Shown: positions 38,290-47,719 of the stretch, piece after piece
How positions within the stretch are numbered: the first letter of the stretch is position 1
How the letters are laid out: each line of letters opens with the position of its first letter
Assembly (NCBI RefSeq): GCF_030160395.1
Contig: NZ_BSOG01000004.1
Coordinates: 248,001 to 312,000 of the forward strand
From: Chitinimonas prasina
GTDB taxonomy: Bacteria > Pseudomonadota > Gammaproteobacteria > Burkholderiales > Chitinimonadaceae
Length of the DNA stretch: 64,000 bases
Reading direction: 5' to 3'
Notes under the pieces: generated by a model
What the model saw: only the letters and a program-made list of their open reading frames with translations
Database searches by the model: none
What the model was told of the DNA's origin: nothing
Position numbers and translations under genes: made by a program

Positions 38290-39276
38290 GTGAGCGCAAT
38301 ACGCCCCAGCCCCAACCGGCAGCCCAGCCCACCGTCGCAGGACGAAATCGACGAGCAGGCAGAGATCCGACAACGCCTGATGCAGCGCCTGGCCATCGCC
38401 ATCTGCCTCATCATCGGCGTCGCCATTGCCATCACCCTGCTGAATCGCCTGGAAACACCCCCCAATATCGAGGTGGATGGCCCGAGCATCAATCCGCTAC
38501 AGGCAGAACCCGGCGTGCAGCCAGCCGCGGCCGAACCCGCACCGGCACCGGCACCGGCACCAGCACCAGCACCAGCCCCTGCCGAGGTTACCCCAGCACC
38601 CGCCAGCGAACCCCCGACCACCCAGGCGCCGGCAGAGGTCACGCCAGAGGCACCTCCCGCTAATGCCCCTCAGACCCCCTCTCCCAATGCCCCCAACGCC
38701 ACCGCACCGGTCAGCGGCAGCACGCCCGCAGGCAGCCTGGCCAGCAAACCACAAACACCCCCGCCCGACGCGCAGCCCGATGCCGACATGGTAGCCATCA
38801 ATCCCACGCGCAAACCCGCTACGCAGCCGCAGGCCGTGCCTGCCACCATCGCGACCGCACCTGCCACTACCCCGACGTCACCCGCCACCACCAGCAAGCC
38901 AGCCGCAAGCCACAGCAAACCCAGCGCGCCAGCGCCCACGCCTGTATCTGTCGCCCCCGCTGCCAAGCCTGCAGCCGTTGTATTGGCGCCAGCACCACGC
39001 ACCCCCGCCCCACCTACGCCAGAACAGACCATAGTCGCCCTGGCGGCCGGCGTCATGCCCGCTGGCAGCCGCGGCTTTACCGTACAGGCAGGGGTATTCC
39101 AGAGCGGCGAGAATGCCGACAAGCTGCTGTCTCGGCTTAGCGCAGCAGGCATACCCGCCAGACTGGAGACTCGCATACAAGTCGGCCCATTCAAGAACAA
39201 GGATGAGGCCGAACTGATGATGCGCCGGCTGCGTGAACTAGGCGTGACGCCCATACTGCAGACCCCCACACCCTGA
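38290..39276 (+). CDS. SPOR-domain inner-membrane protein
   Basis: SPOR domains bind denuded septal peptidoglycan. The product has a charged cytosolic start, a single helix ([18 protein letters not shown], about residues 32-50), a long Pro/Ala/Thr-rich linker and a C-terminal SPOR domain ([21 protein letters not shown] and [17 protein letters not shown]). I prefer a GTG at 38290 preceded by GGCGGA, giving 328 residues; an ATG at 38254 is possible. The linker contains a six-base repeat coding Ala-Pro. It converges on tilS with a shared terminator. Confidence 0.85.
   Translation: MSAIRPSPNRQPSPPSQDEIDEQAEIRQRLMQRLAIAICLIIGVAIAITLLNRLETPPNIEVDGPSINPLQAEPGVQPAAAEPAPAPAPAPAPAPAPAEVTPAPASEPPTTQAPAEVTPEAPPANAPQTPSPNAPNATAPVSGSTPAGSLASKPQTPPPDAQPDADMVAINPTRKPATQPQAVPATIATAPATTPTSPATTSKPAASHSKPSAPAPTPVSVAPAAKPAAVVLAPAPRTPAPPTPEQTIVALAAGVMPAGSRGFTVQAGVFQSGENADKLLSRLSAAGIPARLETRIQVGPFKNKDEAELMMRRLRELGVTPILQTPTP
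38539..38574 (+). repeat. Hexanucleotide repeat in the SPOR-protein linker
   Basis: Three GCACCG units are followed by three GCACCA units, each coding Ala-Pro. The wobble-base change is silent, unlike the Pro/Ser change in the rnr repeat. Confidence 0.9.
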
Positions 39277-39296
39277 GCACCCGCCCGTCGCCCAAT

Positions 39297-39327
39297 AAAA
39301 AACCGCTACACGAGGTAGCGGTTTTTT
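39297..39327. terminator. Bidirectional terminator between the SPOR gene and tilS
   Basis: CCGCTAC pairs with GTAGCGG across five bases, with an A-run before and a T-run after, so it works on both strands. It ends the SPOR transcript and overlaps the tilS stop. Confidence 0.92.
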
Positions 39328-40700
39328 CATTTGTCACCGAGCAGATCAGGCCAATCCAGCGGCCGCCAATCGGGCCAGGCGCCTTCACCGTCACTCTGGC
39401 AATCGGCAGCCACCGCAATACCCGCCACCGCCACCAGCTTGTCACCCTGCCACAACATGGGCCAACGCCGCCGCAACCAGGGCGGCACACCTGCCTCCTG
39501 CAAAAGCAACTTGACCGGCCGGTTGGGGCCACCACGACGTGGGCGCACCATCTCCCCACCCTGCCTGGGCCGCACTTCTAGGCCCACGCAGCTGGCCTCG
39601 CACAGCCCACGCGGCGCCCGCGACCAATGCAGCTCTCCACACCAATCCGGCAGCAGCACCAAGCCCTCAGCCGGCACAGCATGGGGAGTCAACACCTCCA
39701 CCCAACGCGCGACACATATCTCCGCGCGATAGCGATGCACTTCCAGACCCGCCAGGCGCAGGCAGGGATTGGCATCCTCCTTGGCCGTCAGCATTTGCTC
39801 CAGCACCAGAAGCAATTGCCGCTCGTCCGGGCGCAAACCATGGCGCGCCAGAAACCAGCGCAGCAGATTACGCTGCCGCGGCCCACTCAAGGCCAGCAAC
39901 CGCCCCACCGGCAAACGCTCGGACACACCGCCAGCATCCTCTTCGGCCAGCACATCCAACAGGCTGGCCGCTTCGGCAAAATGCCGCGCCGCCCGCGCCA
40001 TGGCAGCCGGAGCGCTCGGAAAACGCCCAAGCAATACCGGCATCACCTCCCGCCGCAGATAATTACGGTCGTAATCGCTGACCGCATTGCTCTCGTCTTC
40101 CACCCAGGCCAAGCCCACGGCGCGCGCATAGGCCAGCAGCACGCTACGCGGCTCGTCCAGCAGAGGCCGCCAGATACGCCCGGTCTCACCCAGGGGCCGC
40201 ATGACCGGCATACCAGCCGCCCCATGCACACCCGCCCCCCGCGCCAGACGGTACAGCACCGTCTCCGCCTGATCATCGCGGTGGTGCGCCAACAGCACCA
40301 TGTCCACACCAAGGCCCGCATAGGCCGCATAACGGGCCGCACGTGCACGCGCCTCCAGGCCGTCGCCGACAGCCTGGTTCAGATCAACACGGATATGGGA
40401 AAAATCGACCGCCAGCGCAGCACAGCGCTGATCACAATGGTGCAACCAATCGTCGGCATTGGGGCTAATGCCATGGTGCACATGGAGCGCCTGCAGGGTC
40501 AGCGGCGCCTGTAGGCGTGCATCATCACGCAACCGCACCAGCAAGTGCAGCAGCACCGCCGAATCCAGCCCACCCGAATAACCCAGCGCCAAGCGCATGC
40601 CCTCAGGCCGCTTCGCCGTCGGTAGCGCCAGATAACGCTGCAGCAGACGCTCGTAGAGCGCCTCCGCCTCAGCCTGCGGCGACTTCCTTGAATTTGCCAT
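39327..40700 (-). CDS. tilS: tRNA(Ile)-lysidine synthase
   Basis: TilS attaches lysine to C34 of tRNA-Ile2 (CAU), changing its identity from Met to Ile. The 457-residue product has the PP-loop [16 protein letters not shown] (about residue 40), the [11 protein letters not shown] stretch and the C-terminal TilS domains. It overlaps accA by 32 bases, so the two are coupled. A CAU tRNA with Ile2 acceptor pairs lies at 51,420. Confidence 0.96.
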   Translation of the reverse strand: MANSRKSPQAEAEALYERLLQRYLALPTAKRPEGMRLALGYSGGLDSAVLLHLLVRLRDDARLQAPLTLQALHVHHGISPNADDWLHHCDQRCAALAVDFSHIRVDLNQAVGDGLEARARAARYAAYAGLGVDMVLLAHHRDDQAETVLYRLARGAGVHGAAGMPVMRPLGETGRIWRPLLDEPRSVLLAYARAVGLAWVEDESNAVSDYDRNYLRREVMPVLLGRFPSAPAAMARAARHFAEAASLLDVLAEEDAGGVSERLPVGRLLALSGPRQRNLLRWFLARHGLRPDERQLLLVLEQMLTAKEDANPCLRLAGLEVHRYRAEICVARWVEVLTPHAVPAEGLVLLPDWCGELHWSRAPRGLCEASCVGLEVRPRQGGEMVRPRRGGPNRPVKLLLQEAGVPPWLRRRWPMLWQGDKLVAVAGIAVAADCQSDGEGAWPDWRPLDWPDLLGDK

Positions 40701-41637
40701 AGCTCATCAGCCGCTCGAAACGGTTCTCCAGCAACTTGTCTACCGGCTTGTCCTGCAGCGACTTCAAGGCATCCTGCAGCGACTTGCGCAAGGTCAGCAT
40801 CATGGCCTGCGGGTCGCGATGGGCACCACCCAGGGGCTCTGCCACCACCTTGTCGATCAGGCCCAGTGTCTTGAGCCGGTTGGCGGTAATACCCAGCGTC
40901 TCGGCCGCCTCGCTGGCTTTCTCGGCACTCTTCCACAGGATGGACGCACAACCCTCAGGCGAGATCACCGAGTAAGTGGCGTATTGCAGCATCTGCACCA
41001 CGTCACCCACAGCAATGGCCAGCGCACCACCCGAGCCCCCCTCGCCGATCACCGTGACAATCACCGGCACACGCAGCTTGCTCATCTCGAACAGATTACG
41101 GCCTATGGCCTCGGACTGCCCGCGCTCTTCGGCACCTATGCCCGGATAGGCACCCGGGGTGTCGACGAAGGTAATCACCGGCAGGCCAAACTTCTCAGCC
41201 AAGCGCATCAGGCGCAGGGCCTTGCGATACCCCTCGGGCCGGGGCATGCCGAAGTTGCGCAGTATCTTTTCCTTGGTGTCGCGGCCCTTCTGCTGGCCGA
41301 TCACCATCACCGATTGACCATTCAGCCGCGCCAGGCCACCAACAATGGCGGCATCATCCGCATAGGCACGATCGCCATGCAGCTCTTCGAAATCGGTAAA
41401 GATTTCGCGGAGGTAATCCAGCGTATAGGGGCGCTGCGGATGACGGGAAACCTGAGATATCTGCCAGGGCGAGAGCTTGGCGTAGATATTCTTGGTGAGC
41501 TCCTGGCTCTTCTTCTGCAGATGGTCAATCTCAACCGAGATATCCACCGCAGAATCATCCTGCACAAAGCGCAGCTCTTCGATCTTGCTTTCGAGTTCGG
41601 CGATAGGCTGTTCGAAATCGAGGAAAGTGGTTTTCAT
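40669..41637 (-). CDS. accA: Acetyl-CoA carboxylase carboxyltransferase subunit alpha
   Basis: AccA forms the carboxyltransferase with AccD and makes malonyl-CoA for fatty acid synthesis. The 322-residue product starts with [20 protein letters not shown] and contains [27 protein letters not shown] and [15 protein letters not shown]. The length is normal. It runs into tilS, a common arrangement. Confidence 0.98.
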   Translation of the reverse strand: MKTTFLDFEQPIAELESKIEELRFVQDDSAVDISVEIDHLQKKSQELTKNIYAKLSPWQISQVSRHPQRPYTLDYLREIFTDFEELHGDRAYADDAAIVGGLARLNGQSVMVIGQQKGRDTKEKILRNFGMPRPEGYRKALRLMRLAEKFGLPVITFVDTPGAYPGIGAEERGQSEAIGRNLFEMSKLRVPVIVTVIGEGGSGGALAIAVGDVVQMLQYATYSVISPEGCASILWKSAEKASEAAETLGITANRLKTLGLIDKVVAEPLGGAHRDPQAMMLTLRKSLQDALKSLQDKPVDKLLENRFERLMSYGKFKEVAAG

Positions 41638-41829
41638 GCCTGGGGTCTGTTCACGTCGCGCTGGGCGAGCATGCTCCGCTAGGGCCGACTAAGTTCGGCG
41701 AAATCGCGCCATTATGGCGAAACGCGGCAACCCCGCAAGATTGACATGCAATTGATTCGAGCAACCATCCGGCAAACACCACTACCCACAACGGTTGCGA
41801 ACGTCCGCGAAAACGCCGTAAAAGCCAGT

Positions 41830-42258
41830 CTACTCGTTGGTAAACACGATCTCAGCGCGTACGCCACTCTTCTGCACAGCCAGCCTGGAGGCCACATTGA
41901 GCACGATGGGCGACTGCGTATTGGCTTTTATTTCACCCACCTCACCGTCACGGCTCAGCGTCAGGAGCAACACCAACTCATCGGCCGGCGCCGATTTGCC
42001 TGCGTGTTGTATCAGCGTCCGTTCTTCGTCCGTTAGCGTCAACTGGTAGTGAAACCCCAGCAGGCTGGCATCCATCACGCTGAACACCACCTCAGCATCA
42101 TCCAGGCACTGCAGCCACATCACCTTGGGCTCTGGCACGTCCTCATGCAGCAACTTGAAGCGTTTACACCCCTCAAAGCCAGGCAGGCCCTGTGGAAAGG
42201 TGATCAAGGTGTCCTCATCAATTTCGATGGCACCGAAGCGCGGGGTAATTATTTGCAT
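41830..42258 (-). CDS. fliW: Flagellar assembly factor FliW
   Basis: FliW binds CsrA and relieves its repression of flagellin mRNA; it is released or captured according to flagellin level. The 142-residue product has the family start (FGAIEIDEDTLITFPQGLPGFE) and a C-terminal VLNVASRLAVQKSG region. It is divergent from flgM with a 168-base shared control region, and neither csrA nor flagellin is in the window. A 192-base gap separates it from accA and shows no gene. Confidence 0.93.
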   Translation of the reverse strand: MQIITPRFGAIEIDEDTLITFPQGLPGFEGCKRFKLLHEDVPEPKVMWLQCLDDAEVVFSVMDASLLGFHYQLTLTDEERTLIQHAGKSAPADELVLLLTLSRDGEVGEIKANTQSPIVLNVASRLAVQKSGVRAEIVFTNE

Positions 42259-42347
42259 TCGTCGGCTCCCAAGCCTTCAGATTGCTAGGAATCTAGCCGA
42301 AATAACACTTAGCCGCCATGTTCTGAAAAATTTGTTCATAATCCCGC

Positions 42348-42374
42348 TAAAGTTTCTCAAAGACCTGCCGATAA
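42348..42374 (+). promoter_or_regulatory. Sigma-28 (FliA) promoter of flgM-flgN
   Basis: TAAA (42348-42351) and GCCGATAA (42367-42374) are separated by exactly 15 bases, an essentially perfect FliA promoter. It lies about 50 bases before the flgM ATG. FlgM is the FliA anti-sigma factor, so this places it under FliA control. Confidence 0.93.
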
Positions 42375-42426
42375 GCGCATTAACCACAGACAGGACTTGG
42401 CCAAAGTAGCCAACGAGAGGAATACC

Positions 42427-42732
42427 ATGAAGATCGACAACTCGGGCAAGCCGCTAGGCTCGGTGCTATCGCGCTCCGAAGCGCGTACCAGCACCAAGGC
42501 CGAGAGCGGAGAAAGCGCCAGCGCCGAGCCTGGCCGCGATAGCGTTGAGATCAACGCCTTCAGCGCACGCCTGGCCTCGCTGGAGTCCAACCTTGCCACC
42601 CAGCCCGTCATCGACGAGAGCAAGGTGGCCGAGATACGCCAGGCCATTGCCGAAGGCCGTTTCACCGTGCACGCCGATGCCATTGCCGACAAGCTGATGG
42701 CCAGTGTCAAGGAACTGCTGGGCAAGAACTGA
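42427..42732 (+). CDS. flgM: Anti-sigma-28 factor FlgM
   Basis: FlgM binds FliA until the hook is finished and FlgM is exported. The 101-residue product has a polar, disordered N-terminal half (export signal) and the C-terminal sigma-binding helices (SKVAEIRQAIAEGRFTVHAD followed by ADKLMASVKELL). The ATG at 42427 follows a GAGAGG site and is preferred to an upstream TTG. It is followed by flgN. Confidence 0.94.
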   Translation: MKIDNSGKPLGSVLSRSEARTSTKAESGESASAEPGRDSVEINAFSARLASLESNLATQPVIDESKVAEIRQAIAEGRFTVHADAIADKLMASVKELLGKN

Positions 42733-42824
42733 CGCAGGCAGCACAACACGGCATACTAGCTAGCGCCAGCTGACCGGCAACCGGTGGCTGGCGCTACTGC
42801 TTTTAACGGCCACGGAAACCGCCC

Positions 42825-43307
42825 ATGTCCACATCGCCCCTGTTGAGTGCCATGCAAGCCGAGTTGAGCGAGCTGCAGCAGTTCGTCGCCCTGCTTGAAC
42901 GCGAACAGCACGCACTCATACACAACACCCTGGCGGACCTCGAAGATATCGCCAAGCAAAAAGCTGGTCACGCCCAGGCACTGGAAGGCCAGGCCAAGGA
43001 ACGCAAGCGCCTGTTCCAGGTCAACGGAGTCGAGCTATCCCCCGATCCGCCTCACCCGCTGGTGCGTGCGGCCTACCTGCCAGCCGAACACCTGCCCCAT
43101 CTGGCCGAATGCTGGTTGCAGCTGATACAAGCCGCCCGCCACGCCAGCGCGCTCAACCAGACCAATGGCAAGCTGATTGATACCCGCCAGCAGCAGAACC
43201 AGCAGTTGATGGCCCTGCTTCAAAGCAGCCAGGATTCCACCCTGTCTTACGATGCCTATGGTCAGCCCCGGCTGTCCCGGCCTGGCGGCTCGCTGGGCAA
43301 GGCCTGA
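42825..43307 (+). CDS. flgN: Flagellar chaperone FlgN
   Basis: FlgN is the export chaperone for hook-associated proteins FlgK and FlgL. The 160-residue product is mostly helical, with LQQFVALLEREQHALIHNT near the start and the C-terminal helix containing ALNQTNGKLIDTRQQQNQQ, typical of the family. It follows flgM by about 90 bases. No other flagellar operon is nearby. Confidence 0.85.
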   Translation: MSTSPLLSAMQAELSELQQFVALLEREQHALIHNTLADLEDIAKQKAGHAQALEGQAKERKRLFQVNGVELSPDPPHPLVRAAYLPAEHLPHLAECWLQLIQAARHASALNQTNGKLIDTRQQQNQQLMALLQSSQDSTLSYDAYGQPRLSRPGGSLGKA

Positions 43308-43390
43308 TGCCATGCCGGGAAATATAATCCCATTCAGATTCATGCACTTGCGATAATATACGGGCTCGCCAGCATGGCGTCAGCGCTTCA

Positions 43391-43442
43391 TCGCAGCCCC
43401 AGGGACGACCCTGGCGGCCTCCAGCCAACCGGGGACGGCCCC
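43391..43442 (+). promoter_or_regulatory. Guanidine-II riboswitch (mini-ykkC)
   Basis: Two small hairpins have the diagnostic ACGR loops: CCAGGG-ACGA-CCCTGG (43399-43414) and GGGG-ACGG-CCCC (43431-43442), joined by 16 bases. They lie directly before the ribosome-binding site (GGGAG at 43451-43455) of an SMR exporter gene. In this RNA class guanidine binding to the two loops opens the ribosome-binding site. A possible -10 (GATAAT at 43352) lies upstream. Confidence 0.9.
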
Positions 43443-43463
43443 AATCCATAGGGAGCCGCCATC

Positions 43464-43784
43464 ATGGCCTGGATTCTTCTTATCATCGCCGGCCTGCTGG
43501 AAATCGGCTGGGCCATAGGCCTCAAGTACACCGAAGGCTTTACCCGGCTGTGGCCCAGTGTCGCCACCCTAGGCGCCATGGTCGCAAGTGTCGCCCTGCT
43601 GGGGCTTGCCGTCCGTACACTTCCCCTGGGTACCGCTTACGCAGTCTGGACCGGCATCGGGGCCGTCGGCACCGTCTTGCTGGGCATCGTGCTGTTTGGC
43701 GAAGCCGCCACCATCGCTCGGCTGGCCTGTGTCGCCATGATCGTGGCCGGCATTGTCGGACTCAAGCTTTTCAGCCCGACCTGA
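43464..43784 (+). CDS. sugE: SMR-family guanidinium exporter
   Basis: The 106-residue product has four transmembrane helices, starting [26 protein letters not shown] with the essential Glu14 of SMR transporters (only part is quoted as landmark). The [15 protein letters not shown] stretch of helix 3 matches the Gdx (SugE) subfamily, which exports guanidinium in exchange for protons. The preceding guanidine-II riboswitch supports this rather than quaternary-ammonium efflux. Confidence 0.93.
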   Translation: MAWILLIIAGLLEIGWAIGLKYTEGFTRLWPSVATLGAMVASVALLGLAVRTLPLGTAYAVWTGIGAVGTVLLGIVLFGEAATIARLACVAMIVAGIVGLKLFSPT

Positions 43785-43890
43785 ACCACAACCGCATTTG
43801 GGGGACTGCCCCTCCGCATATCCAGCGTTTTATATTCTTGCCTGCACAGCGGCTATGCTGAAAAGCGTTCCCGGTAAAACGAGACCTTAC

Positions 43891-44634
43891 ATGCCAGACC
43901 TCCGCCTGCCATTACTCGCCCTGCTGTCGCTCCCGCTATACGCGGCAGAACCGCTGCTGGTGGTTCGTGGAGAGGGCAACTACCCACCCTATGAGATGGT
44001 GGTGAATGGCCAGCTCACTGGGGCACATATCGAGCTGATCGAAGCCGCCGCACACACAGCCGGCTATCAACTCACCATACGGAGCGTTGCCTGGGCGCGG
44101 GCGCTGGAAATGACCAAGCGCGGGCTGGCCTCCGCCGTCAGTTTTGCCTCAAGAACACCCGAGCGGGAGAGCTGGCTGCTGTTCGACGAAGGTAATGTGC
44201 TCTCTACCTTGCGCTATGGTTTCTTCAGCCTGAAGCAGCCGAACAGCCCGACCTGGAACGGTTCGTTCACATCGCTGCATCCTTACAAGATCGGTGTAGC
44301 CAGGGCCTATGCCTATCCCACCGAGTTCAGCAGCCAGCCTGGCCTGCAGAAATACCAACAGGATGGCGGCTACGAGGCGCTGCTGCGGACTTTGCACAAC
44401 AAGCGTGTCGACCTGATCGTGGGCGGTGTACTGGAAATCAATACCAGCGCCAGGCAGTTAGGCTACGCCGACTCTATCCAGCTATTGAGCCCCACCTTTG
44501 GCGCAACGGCCTCCTACCTGGCATTCGGCCGCCAGGGCAGCAACCCCCGGCATGCCGAGCGTATGGCCGCGGCCTTCAGCAAGCTCAAGCTCGATGGCAG
44601 CTACCAGCGCATCCTGGCCAAATACGGCTTGTGA
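43891..44634 (+). CDS. Periplasmic solute-binding protein, family 3 type
   Basis: The 247-residue product from the ATG at 43891 has a signal peptide (PDLRLPLLALLSLPLYAAE) and the SBP_bac_3 fold: GNYPPYEMVVNGQLTGAHIE, SVAWARALEMTKRG and the C-terminal KLKLDGSYQRILAKYG. Such proteins bind amino acids or act as orphan sensors. No permease or ATPase gene is adjacent, so it may supply a transporter elsewhere. The 221 bases after it hold only a duplicated TTCAATGCGC and the terminator of potF. Confidence 0.85.
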   Translation: MPDLRLPLLALLSLPLYAAEPLLVVRGEGNYPPYEMVVNGQLTGAHIELIEAAAHTAGYQLTIRSVAWARALEMTKRGLASAVSFASRTPERESWLLFDEGNVLSTLRYGFFSLKQPNSPTWNGSFTSLHPYKIGVARAYAYPTEFSSQPGLQKYQQDGGYEALLRTLHNKRVDLIVGGVLEINTSARQLGYADSIQLLSPTFGATASYLAFGRQGSNPRHAERMAAAFSKLKLDGSYQRILAKYGL

Positions 44635-44805
44635 GGGCCTGTTTTGGGCTCAAGTCCAGGGTGGGGAGATGGGCTTGAGCAGACGCCAAAACCTGCAGGT
44701 GCTCCCTAATTTGCCCCACTCTCGCCGCAGCTCGCCATGATTTTCAATGCGCTTCAATGCGCTTTTGCTTATCTGCGGTTGAAGCACACAACAGCTAATA
44801 ACAAA

Positions 44806-44830
44806 ACGGCCGGGTTTCCCCGGCCGTTAC
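44806..44830 (-). terminator. Terminator after the PotF-like gene
   Basis: ACGGCCGGG pairs with CCCGGCCGT across four bases. On the minus strand it is followed by TTTGTTATT, just past the stop of the polyamine-binding-protein gene. Confidence 0.85.
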
Positions 44831-44855
44831 AGCGACTACCCAGTTTGCGAAAGCC

Positions 44856-45953
44856 TTACTTGGCGGTCTTGAACTGGTTGAAGGCCTTGGTCAGCGCCAT
44901 GGTGGTGGGCTGATCCAGCGAGGCCGCAGCCTGCAGAGTCTTCAGCGAAGCATCGGGCAGATAGATCTTGGCATCGCTGGTCAGCTTCTTGTTCACCAGC
45001 GCAGTGGCCTTGGTGTTGGGGTTAGCGTAGTTCACGGTATTCGAGATACCTGCCACCACCTTGGGATCCAGCATATTGTTGATCCACTTGTAGGCGTTTT
45101 CCACGTTCTTGCTGTCCTTGGGGATAGCCATCACGTCCACCCACAGCACGGTGCCCTTGGCCGGAACCACGTATTCGATAGGCTGCGGCTTCTTGGCCTC
45201 AATGGCGCGATCCTTGGCAATGTAGACATCACCGTTGAAGCCCATGGCTACGCAAACGTCGCCATTGGCCAGCAGGTCGATGGGCGAGTCATTGAACACG
45301 CGCACATCCTTGCGCACCGCCTTCAGGGTAGTCAGCGCCGTCGCCAAGTTAGCCTTGGAGAAATCATTGGCATTCTTGCCATTGAAGATATTGACCATGC
45401 CAAACAGGTACTTGGGCTGGCTCACGAACGAGATACCGCAGCCCTTGAGCTTGCTGGTGTACTTGGGATCGAACACCAGCTGCCACATATCGGCCGGCAT
45501 AGGTTCGGCACCCAGGGCCTTTTTCACCTTCTCGGCATTGATGCCGAAGGCGATGGTACCCCACATATAAGGCACCACAAACTTGTTGCCGGGGTCAACC
45601 GACTCCACCTTCTTCAGGAACTCGGGGTTCAGGTTGCCCAGGTTAGGCAGCTTGCTCTTGTCCAGCGGCAGGTAGACACCAGCCTGTATCTGCTTGGCTG
45701 CGAAGTCAGCAGAAGGGTAGACCACGTCATAGCCCGACTTGCCGGTCAGCAGCTTGGCCTGCAGGGTCTCGTTGCTGTCGTACATGTCGTACTTCACCTT
45801 CACGCCGGCCGCCTTCTCGAAGTTGGCAACCGTGTCTTCGGCGATATAGTCGTTCCAGTTGTACACGTTCACCGTGCCGGCAGCCTGGGCGGCAATAGCG
45901 GTAGCGGCAAAGGCAGCGCCGATCAGGGTCGGCTTGAGGCGGAATTGGGCCAT
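44856..45953 (-). CDS. Polyamine-binding periplasmic protein (PotF-like)
   Basis: The 365-residue product from the ATG at 45953 has a signal peptide (RLKPTLIGAAFAATAIAAQA). It then begins VNVYNWNDYIAEDTVANFEK, typical of PotD/PotF binding proteins for putrescine or spermidine. VVPYMWGTIAFGIN and DVMAIPKDSKNVENAYKWIN are further landmarks. The potGHI transporter genes are not in the window. The 277-base gap to thyA shows no gene. Confidence 0.92.
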   Translation of the reverse strand: MAQFRLKPTLIGAAFAATAIAAQAAGTVNVYNWNDYIAEDTVANFEKAAGVKVKYDMYDSNETLQAKLLTGKSGYDVVYPSADFAAKQIQAGVYLPLDKSKLPNLGNLNPEFLKKVESVDPGNKFVVPYMWGTIAFGINAEKVKKALGAEPMPADMWQLVFDPKYTSKLKGCGISFVSQPKYLFGMVNIFNGKNANDFSKANLATALTTLKAVRKDVRVFNDSPIDLLANGDVCVAMGFNGDVYIAKDRAIEAKKPQPIEYVVPAKGTVLWVDVMAIPKDSKNVENAYKWINNMLDPKVVAGISNTVNYANPNTKATALVNKKLTSDAKIYLPDASLKTLQAAASLDQPTTMALTKAFNQFKTAK

Positions 45954-46230
45954 GAGTTTCAGTACTCCAGAGGAGGAATGGTTCAAAACGATCACGAACA
46001 GGATCACGCAACGGCGGCACACCCGCCACCCCCGCAAAGCTTGCCACAGCGGGGTTTATCGGCGCGTATTAGACCATGCACAACCGATGCTAAGCGAATA
46101 ATTTTCGGTGTTTCCACCCCATGCTGCGGCCCCCGCCACAAGCCGGCCAAACCGACCACCGCCCGGCACCCGGGCAGCGCAAACCGGCGATGACTTGGTA
46201 AGATGTCGGCCTTGTTTTCAGGAAGCCCCC

Positions 46231-47025
46231 ATGCGCACGTATCTCAACCTGCTCCAGCACGTACTCGACCACGGCACCGTCAAGACCGACCGCACCGGTA
46301 CCGGCACCCAGTCCGTCTTTGGCCACCAGATGCGTTTCGACCTCAGCCAGGGCTTCCCGCTGGTCACCACCAAGAAGGTCCACCTCAAGTCCATCATTCA
46401 CGAACTGCTGTGGTTCCTGAAGGGCGATGCCAATATCGCCTACCTCAAGGAGAACGGCGTTTCCATCTGGGATGAGTGGGCCGATGAGAACGGCAACCTG
46501 GGTCCGGTGTATGGCGTGCAATGGCGCAGCTGGCCCACAGCAGATGGCGGCCATATCGACCAGATCAGCCAGTTGATACAACAGATCAAGACCACACCTG
46601 ATTCCCGCCGGCTGATCGTCTCGGCCTGGAATGTGGGCGAAATCCATAATATGGCATTACCACCCTGCCATGCCTTCTTCCAGTTCTATGTCGCCGACGG
46701 CAAGCTCAGCTGCCAGCTGTATCAGCGCTCGGCCGACCTGTTCCTGGGCGTACCGTTCAATATCGCCTCCTATGCCTTGCTGGTACTCATGGTGGCGCAG
46801 GTCTGCGGGCTGGAACCGGGCGACTTTATCTGGACCGGCGGCGACTGCCATATCTACGCCAACCATATGGAACAGGTAAAGCTGCAACTGAGCCGCGAAC
46901 CGCTGCCCTTGCCACGCATGAAGCTCAACCCCGAGGTCACCGACCTGTTCGCCTTCAAGTATGAGGATTTCACCCTGGAGGGTTACGAATCCCATGCTGC
47001 CATCAAGGCACCGGTGGCCGTCTAA
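46231..47025 (+). CDS. thyA: Thymidylate synthase
   Basis: ThyA methylates dUMP to dTMP using methylene-tetrahydrofolate. The 264-residue product from the ATG at 46231 ([15 protein letters not shown]) has the catalytic Cys in [12 protein letters not shown], and [20 protein letters not shown] as the dUMP-binding region. It precedes folA by 85 bases; FolA recycles the dihydrofolate formed. Confidence 0.98.
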   Translation: MRTYLNLLQHVLDHGTVKTDRTGTGTQSVFGHQMRFDLSQGFPLVTTKKVHLKSIIHELLWFLKGDANIAYLKENGVSIWDEWADENGNLGPVYGVQWRSWPTADGGHIDQISQLIQQIKTTPDSRRLIVSAWNVGEIHNMALPPCHAFFQFYVADGKLSCQLYQRSADLFLGVPFNIASYALLVLMVAQVCGLEPGDFIWTGGDCHIYANHMEQVKLQLSREPLPLPRMKLNPEVTDLFAFKYEDFTLEGYESHAAIKAPVAV

Positions 47026-47110
47026 GCCCCCGACGAAGCACCACGACTAGACTGCGGCGACCTGCTGGTTGCCGCTTGGCTTTACTACCACCCGACCAGA
47101 CGGCCACCCC

Positions 47111-47590
47111 ATGCTCTCGCTTATCGCCGCCCTCGCACAAAACCACACCGTAGGCATCAACAACACCCTGCCCTGGCATCTGCCCGACGACCTCAAGTAC
47201 TTCAAGGCCACCACCAGCGGCCACCCCATCATCATGGGCCGCAAGACATACGATTCCATCGGCCGGCCGCTGCCCAATCGCCACAATATCGTGGTGACGC
47301 GTGATCCGATCTGGCGGGCCGATGGGGTGACGGTGGTACACAGCATGGAGGACGCCATGAAAGCGGCAGGCGAAGCGAACGAGGTGTTCCTGATCGGTGG
47401 CGCCACCCTGTATGCGCTGGCCCTACCCTATGCTGACCGGCTGTACCTGACGGAAATTGAAGCCGAGATCGAGGGTGATGCCTTCTTCCCGGAGTGGCCG
47501 CGCAACAAGTTCACAGAAATCTCTCGCGAGTCCAAACAAGGGCCGGATTTTGCCTATAGTTTCGTGGTCTACCAGCGCAACGCAACCTGA
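47111..47590 (+). CDS. folA: Dihydrofolate reductase
   Basis: FolA reduces dihydrofolate with NADPH. The 159-residue product from the ATG at 47111 has LIAALAQNHTVGINNTLPWH, DLKYFKATTSGHPIIMGRKT and FLIGGATLYALAL. The start was chosen because MLSLIAALAQ matches the family start. It is paired with thyA. Confidence 0.98.
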   Translation: MLSLIAALAQNHTVGINNTLPWHLPDDLKYFKATTSGHPIIMGRKTYDSIGRPLPNRHNIVVTRDPIWRADGVTVVHSMEDAMKAAGEANEVFLIGGATLYALALPYADRLYLTEIEAEIEGDAFFPEWPRNKFTEISRESKQGPDFAYSFVVYQRNAT

Positions 47591-47719
47591 GCGCCAGCGC
47601 CCCGCCAGGGGTACGCCCGCCACGGTCTGCTTGCCTTTACCGACGCAAGGCTAGTTTCAGGCACACCTGCCATCGCGGTGTGACTGTAAACACCCCCAGC
47701 GCCGGCCATAGCGGAACCG

